64,000 nt of DNA, from the NCBI RefSeq assembly GCF_020184175.1, contig NC_065533.1, positions 45,670,351 through 45,734,350 of the forward strand. The letters run 5' to 3'. Below, piece by piece: positions 39,514 to 52,803 of this stretch. The position numbers and the translations under genes are program-made. The notes beneath the pieces are model-generated. The model was not told where the DNA came from, did no database searches, and was given only the letters and a program-made list of their open reading frames with translations. Within the stretch, counting starts at the first letter, position 1. Every line of letters begins with the position of its first letter. The stretch comes from Aphis gossypii (lineage: Eukaryota; Arthropoda; Insecta; Hemiptera; Aphididae).

Positions 39514-42500
39514 TAATTAAATTTACAGGAAAATATTTTACTTCGGAATATGAAATAAAAAATATATGTCATTATTGTCATTTTTCTTAAAAATTAAAAA
39601 TTATATTAGTATAAAAGTAGTTTAAAAATGTTTAGTTACGATTTCAAATTAAGTAAACAAAATATTTGGAACATATTATTTAAAGAATTGACATACATAT
39701 TTGTTAAATATAATACTGTTCAAGGAAATTAGGTCTGTAAAAAAAATAATTATAGGGAATGAAAATAGTGTTGACGAACATAATAAATTAACATAATACT
39801 TAATAACTGCTTGTTTAAAATCATTGGAACGAAATTAATTTTGCATAGAGATCTTGAGAATGCAATTAATTTGCAGCGGCTCGGCGGTTCTCTGTAATTG
39901 CACCTCTAATATTTGATTATGATAGGTTTTAACACAAATTGTTTGTAATAAGTTACAAGGAAATCGGAAATTGAAATCACAATATGTAGATATAAGATGA
40001 TTAATTATTTTAAACATTATACTTTCGATTCATATAAATTTAAAAAGCAGTAATAAATAATTATATTTATCTTTTGGACGTCTAAAATAAAAATACTTCT
40101 ATTTATTAGGTAACTATATAATATTTAAATAATATACTACCTAATAGATAAAGCTGAATTATTTTATTTAAATAATATAGAAGAATTAATGATGTGTATA
40201 CATTTATTATACCAGATGGACTTTGTTAAGTTATTTGAATACAAAAACAAATTGATGAAAATAATGTATATTATTATTTACATTATGCTTTTTAGATGCA
40301 ACAATAAATTTTTTATAATGTAATACCTATTTAACTTACACAGTGCCTATATTATGGTATTATAGTGTAAATACATAATTTAAATAAAATATTCTTATAT
40401 TTATATTTATATGTTGATAAACTATGTAATTAAGTTTGGTTGGGAAAATAAATAGATTTACCAATAAAAATAATTAATAGAAAAGTCTCCTTTGAATACA
40501 TATTTTTTTTTACCTTTGTTTGTATCACACATAACAAAATTATTATTAATCAAAAAACAAAAACAAAATAATTTAATTTCATCATTTTAATGTGAATTAA
40601 AAAAATTCAATTTTATTTAGTCGTGATATGAGTTTTATTTTTTATTTATTTTAGCTCAAGTCGATTTCACGCGGTTTTAAATTAAGATTCTTGTACATTG
40701 AAGTTTAAAATACGTTTAAACGAATATCTTTCAACGTTTTATAATTAACTTCGTTTAAATATTGATATTGTTAGTGAGTGAAAAAATTAATTGAAAAAAG
40801 TCTTAAAGCTTTTTTATTTACTTTTAATATTATATTTTAATTATTCTGGTAGCATTAAGCTGTAACTTACAGTTTTTCAATGCATTTACAACGAAGACTA
40901 TTGATTTTTTTTTTTAATACATACAATGATATGAAAACATAGATAACATAAAACATATTATATGTACAATGTACTAATATTATACGTTTGTATTTATTTA
41001 AGATAACCTAGTATTACCTATTGATTTTAGTGAAGCGATAAGTCCAATACACGGAAAGCAAAAAACTAAAAACTTTGCCCTAATGATACTCATATAATTT
41101 ATAATGCCTACCTACTCAAAATAAAGTATGCAGTTTATTTTTGTTATAAATAATTATCATAATTAGGAAAGATATTAAACGGTCTCGTATTTTTCTATTG
41201 TTTGGTCGAGACAATAGCTTGTTTATACTAAAACGTATTCATGACCTAATGGTTTTATACATAAAAATTTTATTTAACGTATTTATAAATAATATTATAT
41301 AATATAATGCGATGTAATAATATTTTCAGATTATTTTTAAAGCCTATTTTAGTTTTTTAAATGTATTTATTTCGGATACCTTTTTCAAATATTTAAGAGG
41401 TCATCGTATCCACATGTATTGTCTTCGTCTTACTAACGCATACCATAATATTATCAAAATATAACTTAAACTCTTCCAATTTTGTGTGTTAGCTTAAATA
41501 TTAGAGTTAAACGACAAATTGTCGTGGGAATGCTGCTTTTTCATAAATGTATTCATTTTAAAAAAAAATTTGGAACTTTTCGCAGTTATGTATTATATTT
41601 TTAATTGTACCTATTATTTTACAACAAATAACTAAATTTTATACATTTCAAAATACATTTTGAACATTCCAGACTATAAGCTTATACATTTGTATAACGA
41701 CAATCACTTAAGAAAATAGCGATGATTCGAACTTCGAGATCGTTTATCTAATACTCTGATTTATTGTACGGCAATTATATCTTTGGCCATTGCAATCCAA
41801 TTTGAAATGGTGTACAGCATTAGGTACTCTGCACCTTAGTAACGAGTAAATTAATCTTGTCCCACGTTTTATTAATATACGACTGCGAATTGTATCATTA
41901 TCAATTTATATAAATGTACGTTATAATGCGTTTTACGTTGATACTTAACAATTGTTCGTATCATATGTTTGGCGTACAATATAAATTAGACGTTATTGTG
42001 AATTTATGTATAATTATCGTATAGTAACGCTGCATTATAAAGAAATAGTAAGTATTGAGAAAATTTAAAGCTATCAATATTTTGTAGCAAACTCATATAC
42101 TCATAGATATCGCATACCGATCAAATATAAAGCAAAAATAAAACGATAACGTTTTTGAAAACGGTCCCGAATTTCTCATAATATGATATTGTTCACACTT
42201 TTTTGAACTTTTATTCTAAACTTCTAGTCGGTCGGGTTTTATTTTACAATCTTAATACTTCAGGAGTTTAAAACGTTCATTATAATACAAATATTAATTG
42301 ACTTATGATGGATTAAAGTCTATTTTCCATACGTCTTATTATCCGATAAACAATCAATCAATCAGTACGATGGACATAAAAATTACACGATTTTGTTGAA
42401 AAAAAAAACAAACAAACAAAAAATAATGACACTATTGTGCACGCCTTATGTGCGGAAGCTTATTATAGTTATATGCACTCAACGGTACGGTTCGCATGTA

Positions 42501-45500
42501 CACGTACTGTTCATAATGCGCTACATAAAAACTCCTTAAAAATCGGACCACAAGCTACCGCTTAATATACGATATTATACTCATAGAATCTACTACTATG
42601 ATTGTAGGAAATAGTGCAACTCTAATAATAATAACTATAATAACTCTATAGGTATACGTATATTGATTTTTTGATTTTTTTGCCATAAAATAACAAATCT
42701 CGTACGATTGATACTTAACACGTATCTTACGCTCGCGACGTACAATAACACGACCGAACTCTATATTGAGTATTACACATATATTCTATATTCTATGTAC
42801 GAAATGTACGTGTACATCACCAGAACAATTTTCAATCAAAATATATAGTACTAGTTTAACCAGTATTTTATTTTCACGAAGATGAATATTGTAGATGGAA
42901 CAGAACTTTTTTATATACCGGCTGCGACACGTACAAAACGCAATGGCGGTATGTTATTAACTGCAAAATCTGGGACACTTGATGAAAAACGTTTCGTCAA
43001 AACACGGTTCGTCAACAACAATTCTGCGACGAATTTGTCGATAACATGTCTTGTCAAAGTAATAATATGTTGACATCAATAATAAAAACAATTTTACGCA
43101 CCTACTTAATTTCGAACACGATTTTTTTATTTATTGTACTAAAATTAAAAATTATAAAATTAAGTCGTTGGAAAAACAATATTTTTATTAGTTAAAATTA
43201 TTTTTAAATAATTATAGACTTAAATGTATTATATAGTATTAAAGAAATATAGTTGTATGTAATCATATAATCACATGTCAAACCATATATTAAAAAAAAA
43301 AAAAAAAATGTTGTTATAATATTTTTTCTAAATTTATATCATTATAACACTATACAAAACAGCAGTCAAGGCAAAATAATATATGTACCACAGCTGCGAC
43401 TACGTACCACCTAATGTATGAATATTGTTAACTGTATTGGAAGACAGGAGAAGAACAGTTTTATATTATTATATTTTGTCTACTGAATGCTTTTACTTGG
43501 CATAGAATTTTAAAACAAACCTAAAATTAGTATTATCTGTTTAACTGTGTTTTTTTTTTCTGATGAATTATGAATTTGGTACAATAAAGCTTTTTACGGT
43601 ACTCCTTTTTTTGACGAGTATATTCACTTTTAACGAACTTACTATTTCGTTATCCATAAATTATATTTATAGTATTATACTGTACAGTGCTTACTTGATC
43701 TGTAACCTGCTACGCCGCCCACGACGACTAAAGCACAGTCCACTTTTCCTCGTAAAATATATTAACAGTTTGCTCTTTAATAGTTTGAGCGTGTAAAACT
43801 GTAAACTGTATAGGTACATATATATTACATGGCTTTTACTTCACGACCGTTTAAGACTTCCACAGATCGGTGTACATATAGTAAACAACGTATAGAGGTT
43901 TGTAATAAAATTCGATAACTACACCAGACAATCGTGGTTTCGAGATTAAAAAAAAATACAATCGCTTATTGTTATTCGTTTATAATATCCCTGCAAGATG
44001 AAATGGCTGTTATAAAGATTTACAGCTTATTTATTGATTTGTACACGTATATTGCGACAAACCCATAGTCGTTACGACTTAAATTCACGATGATGGAATT
44101 TATAAAGTGTAATTATCGGTGGCCCGAGTCGGTCGAGACGCTTTTCGTCCGAACTTTATTGTTCTTCCGCAAATACTAGCTTTACCTACATCGTCGAAAT
44201 CTCCAATAAAACTTTTAGAAATAATTCAAGATTACGTTTCATATACCTACTGCAGGAGTCAATTCAAATCCATTGCCAGTAAGGTTTGTATTATTGTTAC
44301 CTATATCGGTTAATATCAAAAATATTCTAATCGTTTTCATACGCATTGTAATAGTTTAAAACAGAACCTACAATGGCTAATAAATATATTATAATATTAT
44401 ATTGTCCATTTTAAGATTAACGCTCTGTAGTCCGCAACAGTGAAATAATACGACTTATCATTTAAAATATTAAGATAATCATATGCTTAATATAATGCTT
44501 ACTACTGTTTTATCGAATAAGAGGGATGTAAGGAGAATGCAAAAACAATACGTGTACAAATATTTAATAAACAAACGAGATAAATAAGTATTTTATTTCC
44601 TAAATAATATATAGAAACCCGAAGAAATATTCGTAAATATAAACATCTGCTAAAAGAAAGTCTACTCGAAATAAAAAAAAAAGTCACTCTGTGATCGCGT
44701 ATGTCTGGTGAATGCGTGTGTATTTTGATCGGCTCTCCCTAAACATAATATATGTAACCTTTAAATTAGTTGTTCGACGGCGATTAAGCGTGAATTTCAG
44801 CGGAGACGCATACTGAGTAGCGTAGTCGTTAGAGTCGTTGACCATCGCGAGTCTACCGCACACGTGTGAACGGACGAGGTGTAAAGAGTCGTGAGTGTGG
44901 GGTAGGAGGAGGAAGGTGGTCGCCGACTGTGCATCGCGATGTTATGTATATAACGCATACAGGGTGATCCGTTCGACGTGAAGTACTCATTATTTCTGTA
45001 AACACAGACGTTTTTAAAAATATTTCAATTGAACAATCTAAAACGTCGTTGCTGGATATCGACAAAGTTTTTTTTTTTGGGAGGGGGGGAGGAATGTACT
45101 ATTTTTATCGTAATAGTTTCGGAATTATTATTTTTACTCTTTTTAATATCGTTATTGCGGAGCGCGATATTATTCAGAGTGTTTTTAAGTATACACAAAA
45201 ATCATATAAACCGATGAGTGTTTGGACGTTAGACGAGCGGCGGCGGAGTGGTGGACTTAAAAAGTAGAATTATAAAACTATATTATATTATTTATATATA
45301 CTCGCGAATAACAAAACATAGTAAATAGTCGTTTCGAAAAACCGTTAACCCGCGCCGTTTTCGAAAATACAATATCAGGCGCGTCCTGCGAAACGGATCG
45401 CCCGGTATACACACCGTCCTGCACGCAAAGTGCGTGCGTATGAATCGGCCGTATACACACGCACACGTACACACGGCGGTTCGCGCGCCGCACACGTACA

Positions 45501-45649
45501 CTGGGGCCAGCACTCCAACGGTGGGTGCGATTGTGCGCCGGCGCCCGCGTCCCCCGGTCCAAACGATTTACGTCGCCCGGCGCTACGGCGGCGACGACCC
45601 ACATAACGGTCAGAGGGGGTAGGTGGCGCGGGCGGCGGCGTTTTCCCCC

Positions 45650-45657
45650 TATAAAAG
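45650..45657 (+). promoter_or_regulatory. TATA box (TATAAAAG)
   Basis: TATAAAAG stands in an otherwise GC-rich promoter, about 200 bp before the first strong ATG at 45848. A start site about 30 bp downstream would fall near 45680. GCAGTC at 45694 resembles an arthropod initiator but is rather far away. GGTCG at 45706-45710 fits the loose DPE consensus. The start site is not determined. Confidence 0.6.
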
Positions 45658-45847
45658 CCACGCGAGTGCAGCACATACGGCGGCAAGCGCATAGCAGTCG
45701 CATTCGGTCGTCCTATCGACACGCACTGCCGCGGCGACATAGCGCTCGAACGCCGCCCGTGTCACGTAACGGTATATCGCGATACCGAAATAATATATTA
45801 TCGTCGTTACTGACACTGCGACAAGGCGTAAAACGCATATATATAAT

Positions 45848-46425
45848 ATGGTGAGCATGGCCGAGACGGACGGCGGCGCAAACCGCACGGCCACGGCCGA
45901 GGCTTTCGGAGGAGGAGACGCCGACTGCAAAGGGTTACGACTTCTCCGCGAGACGGCGGCCACAGCGAACGACCACGACGTGGACGGCCGTCGCGGTCGT
46001 GGCCGCAGCGGGTCCTCCAGCAGCGGTGGCCGGCGCAAGGGATGCAGTCAACAGCGGCTGAGGAACGGATCTCCGGCCGCCGGCGACCGCCGTCGCAACA
46101 GCCGTCAGTCGGACGGAGCGGCCAGTTGAGGGTACGAGAGACCGCAGCCGCAGCGGCCACCGTCGTCTCCGTCGCCGCCGCAAAGGCATGATGACGACGA
46201 CCGAGACGCCGATTGCAGCGGACGCAGCAGCAGCGGCAGCAGCATAGGCCTGGCCGGCTGCACGAGCACCGACAGCACCGGCCCCGACAGCAGCAGCGGC
46301 AGCACGTGCACCGCAGGACCCGCGTTCAAGTCGGTCTTGGCCAAGTATCCGCACATGTCGCTATCGCTGTCGCCGCCGTTCAACCGGCGCCGGAACTTGC
46401 CGTCGTACAGAGGACGTTGTAGCCT
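45848..46425 (+). CDS. 5' exon of an unidentified gene; open frame interrupted by one TGA
   Basis: I do not recognise the product. The first ATG (45848) and a second (45857, ATGGCC) have A at -3 and G at +4. The frame runs 93 codons to TGA at 46127-46129: acidic start (MAETDGGANR), then Arg/Gly/Ser-rich low complexity. The same frame is then open from 46130 through another 98 codons, rich in Ser, Pro, Gly and Asp and ending KSVLAKYPHMSLSLSPPF, NRRRNLPSYRGRC. It stops at a good splice donor, CCT|GTGAGT, at 46426. Possible readings: the 93-codon frame is an upstream ORF and the protein starts later (next in-frame ATG is 46355, weak context); the TGA is a sequence error or allele; or it is read through. 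The downstream exons must lie beyond the window or were not recognised. Confidence 0.45.
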
Positions 46426-46894
46426 GTGAGTTGATGATTATTGTTTTTTTATAATCGGCGGCTTAGTCCGGAAACTTCCGTATAATAACAAAAAAAAAAT
46501 AGGTATATAAACAATATTATTACGACACGTGTGCACGTCCGGTCGGCCGCCGCCGCCGGAAGATTATCGTGGAAACGGCGGACAACGACTTTAATATTAT
46601 AATCGTTTGCCCACGAGATCATATTATTATGCATACGTCACGTGTCAGCGTGTCGTAATATCATGTACGATTTCAGTTTATTATATTATTTTTATGCTTC
46701 TTTGTCCTGCTGCACGGTGTATGGTAGTGTTGTCGAGTTCGTCATTTGCGTTTATGGTCTTCGTGCAATCTGTTGAACGACCACGGCAATTACGAGTACC
46801 CGCCTACCCATAACATAAATGACGTTATACGTTACTATTCAAAATTTAGGCCCGGGTGTGATTTTATATAGTGTGGTATAGGGAGAGGTGCATT

Positions 46895-47371
46895 CAGTGG
46901 CGCAACTTGATGATAAGGGCCCCATGTGAACATTTCCTGACCGGGGTAAGGACCTGCTAAAAAAAAATGAAAAACAGTCATACCTTATTATAATTAGAAA
47001 ATACTGTTTTCTCACACGTCATAGTTAATAATTATAAGTTAAATCTATTTTTTTTTAGATAATCAAATTGTCAAACATAAAAATAACTCTTCTTGTTTTT
47101 ACGGCAACAAAGTCACTAATACCGCTATTACTGTATACTATTATACTTTTACGGTAGGTACACTGGTTTCTCATACAGGTACTCGTAATTCGAATTATTC
47201 ACTGAATTCAAAACAGTTAAGACATTATTATTTATTATATCGAAACAAATATAACATGAGTATAATACAGATTATAGTAGGAATATCGTATATGAGATTT
47301 AATCTAGGGGCCCCTAAAAACCGGGGGCCCCTGTGATTGCACACTCAACACTCCCGATAATCGCGCCACTG
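46895..47371. mobile_element. hAT-type MITE with 8-bp target duplication
   Basis: The ends are CAGTGGCGC at the left and GCGCCACTG at the right, flanked by identical GGTGCATT (46887-46894 and 47372-47379). An 8-bp duplication with CAGTG-type termini is typical of the hAT superfamily. Inside are GGGGCCCCT-like blocks (47308-47331). It is 477 bp with no coding capacity and lies about 470 bp downstream of the CpG-island exon. A second element end, CTAAGTTACGCCACTG (47594-47609), resembles the left end even more closely and marks another remnant. Confidence 0.8.
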
Positions 47372-47599
47372 GGTGCATTACTAAAATTGTTTTATACGTT
47401 TTTTTAAAAATATTATAGCATATATTTTACTAGTTCAAAATCGTATAGTAATTTTGAGAGATCAAAAAAAAATATAATGGTTTATTATATAAATAATTAT
47501 TTAAAGAAAAAACAATAATATGTATTACTTTGGGCCCACTAAGCAAAAACGGGTCTGGGTGCATCGGTACCCTATATTATTATTATGATGCCTCTAAGT

Positions 47600-48030
47600 T
47601 ACGCCACTGCTGCAGTTCGCGCGGTCTGCGGCGTGCAAACGATTTTTTCCTCCCTCGGCGGCTCACTTTAATAATAAACCGTTCGTCTGACAATGACAAT
47701 AATGTACCCGCGATATCGCGTTTATCGGACGTACTCGACAGCCCCGCGGCGTCACGGCTGGCAATATATTATATAGGTAATAATATCGCGTGTTATCGTT
47801 TACCGCGCGGTCGTCAGCCGCACGCGGTCCACGTCATTGCGAACGCCTCGGCGGTCCCCCCGATAACAGAAATCGATAAGTTTACATTATTATTATTATT
47901 ATTCTCATGCACGCCGCATTGCACAAAGCGAATATTTAACTCGTAAGCAACGGACTTTGACGGATTTCCGTCCGTTTGTGCGCTTTTACTAAGTGCAGTC
48001 ACTGCCGCAGCGGTATATTCGCGGGAGCGG
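47600..48030. other. Moderately GC-rich stretch inside the putative intron
   Basis: Contains CG-dense segments (CGCGGTCTGCGGCGTGC, CGCGCGGTCGTCAGCCGC) unlike the surrounding AT-rich DNA. A 138-codon frame (47530-47946) crosses it but begins in a transposon remnant, has a tract of Leu codons from TTATTA repeats, and has no exon-like borders, so I do not call it a gene. It could be an intronic regulatory element or alternative promoter. Confidence 0.35.
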
Positions 48031-48410
48031 CTTGTTATAAGAATACCTGGAGCGACAGCTCCTGCCCCAAAAATGGGGGGGGGATGTTTTCATAAGTAGA
48101 ACGGGTTTAATCATAATTCATAACAGAAGATAGTGTTTATCTGTATCATTAATTATTGTATAGGAGTTAATGAAAAATTTAACTAAAAATAATACATTGA
48201 TCCTAGTAAATTTAGTCGGTAGATGGGTCGTTTTGAAACTTGTTCTTTATATGAGTCTTGAAAACTCAAGCCGCCACTGAGTTATATATTATAATAATAT
48301 TCGTTCGACGAATCGTTTTTCACTCGTCGCCGGCGTGTCTGGTGCACAGAGTAATGCATGATGACCCATACGCGTATGCCATGTGCCTACATTATAATAT
48401 TATTATCTAG

Positions 48411-48621
48411 ACCAAAGGTTTTCAACCTTTTAAGGTCCACGGATCCTTTTGATTTTGAAATAAAATATACAGTTCCCATACGATATTCTTACTATAGTAT
48501 AATAATATATTCAATTACAATTTATTTTTGTTTCTACTGCGAACGCGGCTCCCTTGATAATCTAACCGACGACTCCCTTGGGAACCGAGACGCACAAGTT
48601 GAAACCAGGTGAAAACCACTG
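48411..48621. mobile_element. hAT-like MITE, diverged
   Basis: The left end CCAAAGGTTTTCAACCTTTT and the right end AACCAGGTGAAAACCACTG are inverted with mismatches and similar in style to the element at 17975. Internal text such as CTTGGGAACCGAGACGC is typical of these elements. The frame 48358-48612 is contained in it. Borders are approximate. Confidence 0.6.
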
Positions 48622-51600
48622 ATCTAAAAGACTGCGTCTATAGCCAATGTTCCGTCTTATCAATAACCTTTTCTAACTTATTTAAACACGGATAGTCCGA
48701 GACGTTTTTTTTTTCATGTTAAGATTTTCAATTTAATTTTAATCTATATATACGATAGAGTACATTAGTTTTTCTCGTTACATTGCCGAGCTATTGCTAT
48801 AATAACATAGACCATTCGTTTGGTTTTGTTTCAAAGTAATTTTATGTACTTACGTTTACGCAGTAGGTGGTCGTTTTCTATAGTATGTATATCGTATTCA
48901 TCTATATTATTATCTAGATAGAATTTCAATGAATTGTCTATATTTTTTTAAATTTTTTAATTATCTTAGTAGGTACTTACTGCAGTGATGCACTCATGCA
49001 CAGTGCCGTAATCTTCATATCTTTACGCAGGTTATGCAGACGTACAGCCTATATTTATATTATTTTCGGTGGCTGAAGACGGGTAAACGAGACGAGGCAT
49101 AAGACTAGGTGCACAATATAATAATCAAACAGAAAATTTAAATCATCGGTATACGCCCATAAATAATATATGTCAACAGACAAAATTCACTTAAAATACA
49201 ATTTTTTTTTTGTATGTCTATTTGTCTATTTTAGTGTCAAATCTGTGTTTATAATAATATAATATTATACCCGAATGATTTACAGTGTAGACCTTTGTGA
49301 GTGCAGCGATGATACTATGTCATACGCGAATGTCTTATCTAATTTATAACAGTACCAGACGTCACCAATAACAGATTATCATTATTATATTTGCATTTAG
49401 TCGCGTATACTCGTGTAATGGTGTAATATAAATTTAGTATCAAACAAAAATGTGTCAATAAGCTTCTAAAAAATTGCACCAAAACACTAAAAATATTTCT
49501 TCGAAAAACCCAATCTATTAAATTACTTCAAGATGGATATTTTTAATAATTTCAATCTTGAAACCTGCAATGCTCTTTTTTATATCATAATAATACATTT
49601 TGAATCGAATAAATCATAATTTTAAGAAACGAATTGATGCGCGTTATATCGTGTAGTCTTCGGACAAAAGCTTTTTTATATGAAAAAGGTATAAAAATAA
49701 TAATAGCCTTTCAATAAGCTTTTAAAGTTAATTGAAAAATTCTAAGTTTATAAACAGTTCTTTTTGACCGCAATATTTTTTTTATATACAGTGTCAAGAT
49801 GTGCTATGCCGTCTATCACTCACAATAATGAAATTTTTTGAATACTTATATTTGAACTCTTGTCTTTTATTTTTAATCAAATATATGAGCATAAAAGGAA
49901 AACATATTAATTGATCCATCAAAATTTATTTTGTATAGTTATTTTACAGTATAATATTCATTAAACATATTTTAATCAGTTATGCATTTTGATGATTACA
50001 ATACAGTTTAATTATATTTATAATAATAATTTATTCATACAAATACAGTTGATACTTAAAATGTTCATTTATTCTATTTGATGATAATTATTTATGATGC
50101 ACTTAAAACGGTAGACTATTTGATTATGAATTTTCCCTGGTTATAAATAACACGTGTTGTGCATATATAATATATGTATATATATATATATATATATAAT
50201 CAATGTTTTCGATGTACAGTGAGTTCAACAATAATTAAAACTTATTTTTAGCTCTTGAATATATTAAGAACCCTCTCTATCTCTTGACAAGTATGGTTAA
50301 AAGGTTTTTTTCTTTAAGACATTTTAAATTTCGAAATCGTTAGGTGCCTCTTTAATATGTCATGGTATTCTTAACACAAATTAGTAATAAACTATAAGCC
50401 ATTATTGTTTAAAACTATACATAAAACACTTATGTCTCTTTAAAAAATTGATATTGATTATATAACAGAATATTGCAATAAAGGTACTAACGTACCCATA
50501 CAAGGCACGAAGAAAACTAAGATTCTTGATTATAATTTTATAAACTGTAAAACAAAATATAACAATACTAGTTCAGAATTTTAAAGTGTGATGTAGATAT
50601 TTAATAATTGTACACAATTGTTAGTATAATATTTTGCGCAAAATGTAACTAATAGGTAGGTACTACCTATATACTTCTTCATAGTTAAAAAGTGTCAAAG
50701 ATTTGCAAGCAAACACATTGACGGTGTTAATAGTGATTGTTTGTTAACAGTAACTGAAGATATTAAGTATATTTACTATACACTTAGTATATTTTATATT
50801 TTTATTTTAAGAATCTAACTATATTTTATATTATTATAGATACCTACCAAATTAGTCAATGGCCATTAATAAAGCTCAAAAACAAATTTTAAAACACAAT
50901 ATCTGTTAATTAGTATACATGTGTACATGATACAATGATTTACAATCTCAGAATAACAAATAATTGAATCGTCACATTTTTTTTCTTTTAGACATTTCTT
51001 ATTGTCAAATGTAAAACTTAGTTTTCTCAAACAAATGACCATTAAACATTTAGTAGAATGTTTTCTCCCGCTATTTTTTACAAGTCGTATACTTAATATT
51101 CGTGATAGTTCAGTCTTACTGTCTATATACTAGTCTCAAAGCTGATTATTTGAGTTTGTTACTTATGCTACGTAAATTCGTAAGACACTAACACAGTTTC
51201 ACATGATCAAGTACTAACTAACGAACAATAAACATTGCTATTTCAAATATTTTAATAAACTCATACATAAATCAAGAATGAGCATTAATAGTGACATAGT
51301 GGTTACTGATTATAGTGTTTAGTTTTATAGTTTTGTTGACTCAAAAGTAAAAACAAAAAAAAAACTGTATTAATAATACATTTTACAATTTAAAATCTAC
51401 CAACTTATTTTTATGTTAACTAATCAATACTTGTCATCTTATTTTTATATTTATTTATATGTATTAAAATTATTAGACGGTTGGTTTTAATTTTTTATTT
51501 ATACAATTATATGAATATAACTTGAAACATTCACACTTTAAAATTATGAGAAATAAAAATATTATGGTTTTCCCAAATACATATTATACACAATATTATT

Positions 51601-52777
51601 TATCATACAATATTATACGAATTTAAATAAACTTTGAATATACTTATAATTGTTGTATCGAAAACAATTAAAAAGGTCCTCAAAATTAAATCTAGTACAC
51701 AGCCTCAATTTGTTTAGTTAAAATAGGTACTGCAGTTTTAATCGTATATAAATCGAACAAGTGAAATTCGGTAGGGACTTAGGAAATATCACGTTGATAC
51801 AAAATTATCAGTTATATATTTTATTTTTTAGTTCAAATTATGCAACGATTCCTAGAACTTTACACGTGATTTTCCTTACTTATTTAAATCCAATTTTTAA
51901 AATTGTTCAAGAACTAATTAACACTGAAGTAAAGTGTATCTATACACAAAACATATATATATATATAGTTTAATCTAATCCTAAGAAGATAGATTTAAGT
52001 TTAATCTCATTAAGAATTTTATAATTAGATTTTACAATCTTAGTTTAAAATAATTTCATTCACTAATATAATTTAAAGTATTAACCATTTGAAAACTTTT
52101 CAAATATTCGTAAAAATAAGATATATGAGTAACATTTATCAACATACATCAATATACATCAACATTTCTAAAGTAAAAAAGAGCATATTAACTATATAAT
52201 AATCAACAAAACTTTTAATTTAAAAAATATTTATTTGAATGATTTATTTTAATTAAATTTCATAAGATCAAACATTTATTTTTGTTTTATATCAGTAAAA
52301 TTGTTCAATTAAAAAACATTTTTTATCAAATGTAAAATGATCTTAATATGATTAAAATTAATTACTTGGTAATTTGTAATTTTCCACGAGTAAATATAAT
52401 AAATAAGTAAAACTTAATACATGCAGACATAATTATATTTAATTATATTAAATTAATATCATTATGTATATTAGATAGACTGAACCTGAAAATATACTTC
52501 AAGTTTTTAATGAATTTTTAAGTTAATTTATTACAATAACATAAGTACATTTATTCTTACTTTCGTAATTACTTTTTATCACAATAGTATCACACTATCA
52601 CTTTTATAATAGAACGTATTAAAAAGTTACAGCGCTTAAGGGACGTTCTTTATTACGTGGTTTATTTTTATTTTTATTTTCCTATAAAACGCGCTATATT
52701 ATAAATTGTGAGTTCATTTTTTTATTTTTTTTCTATAGGTACTTACTAAATAACTTCACTGCTGCGTATTCATTTAA

Positions 52778-52803
52778 ATAATAATAATAATAATAATAAT
52801 AAT
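52778..52803. repeat. (AAT)n microsatellite
   Basis: Trinucleotide run of eight or more units in AT-rich DNA; no further significance is seen. Confidence 0.85.

Larger units (their letters stand above)
34677..45649. other. About 11 kb without a supported gene
   Basis: This lies between the divergent LGR gene (minus) and the CpG-island exon (plus). I see a TA microsatellite at 35886-35911, the palindromic element at 39071-39513, and a poly(A) tract near 43292-43307. From about 44760 the DNA becomes less AT-rich, with several CG-containing stretches (44780-44960). Short frames at 42882-43073 and 44119-44313 do not look like proteins or lie in good exon context. The LGR promoter is presumably just above 34676 but cannot be located. 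Confidence 0.55.
45340..46430. promoter_or_regulatory. CpG-rich island around a promoter and first exon
   Basis: Base composition changes sharply from AT-rich flanks to GC-rich DNA with dense CG dinucleotides (for example GCGCGGGCGGCGGCG at 45627-45641). CpG-dense first exons occur at some developmental or neuronal genes in insects. Because stops are rare in such DNA, long frames appear on both strands here (minus-strand frames at 45278-45703, 45649-46038 and 45935-46354 among them) and should not be taken as genes. Confidence 0.7.

Noticed and set aside
42882..43073. 63-codon frame starting at an ATG
   Set aside because: No recognisable motif, no promoter or splice context, and CGTC-rich low-complexity text; it may be part of an old repeat.
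44119..44313. Possible exon with donor AAG|GTTTGT
   Set aside because: The frame begins with GTG, not ATG, no convincing acceptor precedes it, and the encoded sequence resembles no family I know.
45278..46383. Several overlapping minus-strand open frames of 70-140 codons
   Set aside because: They lie opposite a CpG-rich exon where stop codons are rare, encode Ala/Arg-rich text from GCG/CGC repeats, and lack promoter or splice context on that strand.
47530..47946. 138-codon plus-strand frame
   Set aside because: It begins in a hAT remnant, carries Tyr and Leu runs from ATT/TTA repeats, and has no recognisable domain or exon borders.
48358..48612. 84-codon plus-strand frame
   Set aside because: It lies almost entirely inside a hAT-like MITE.
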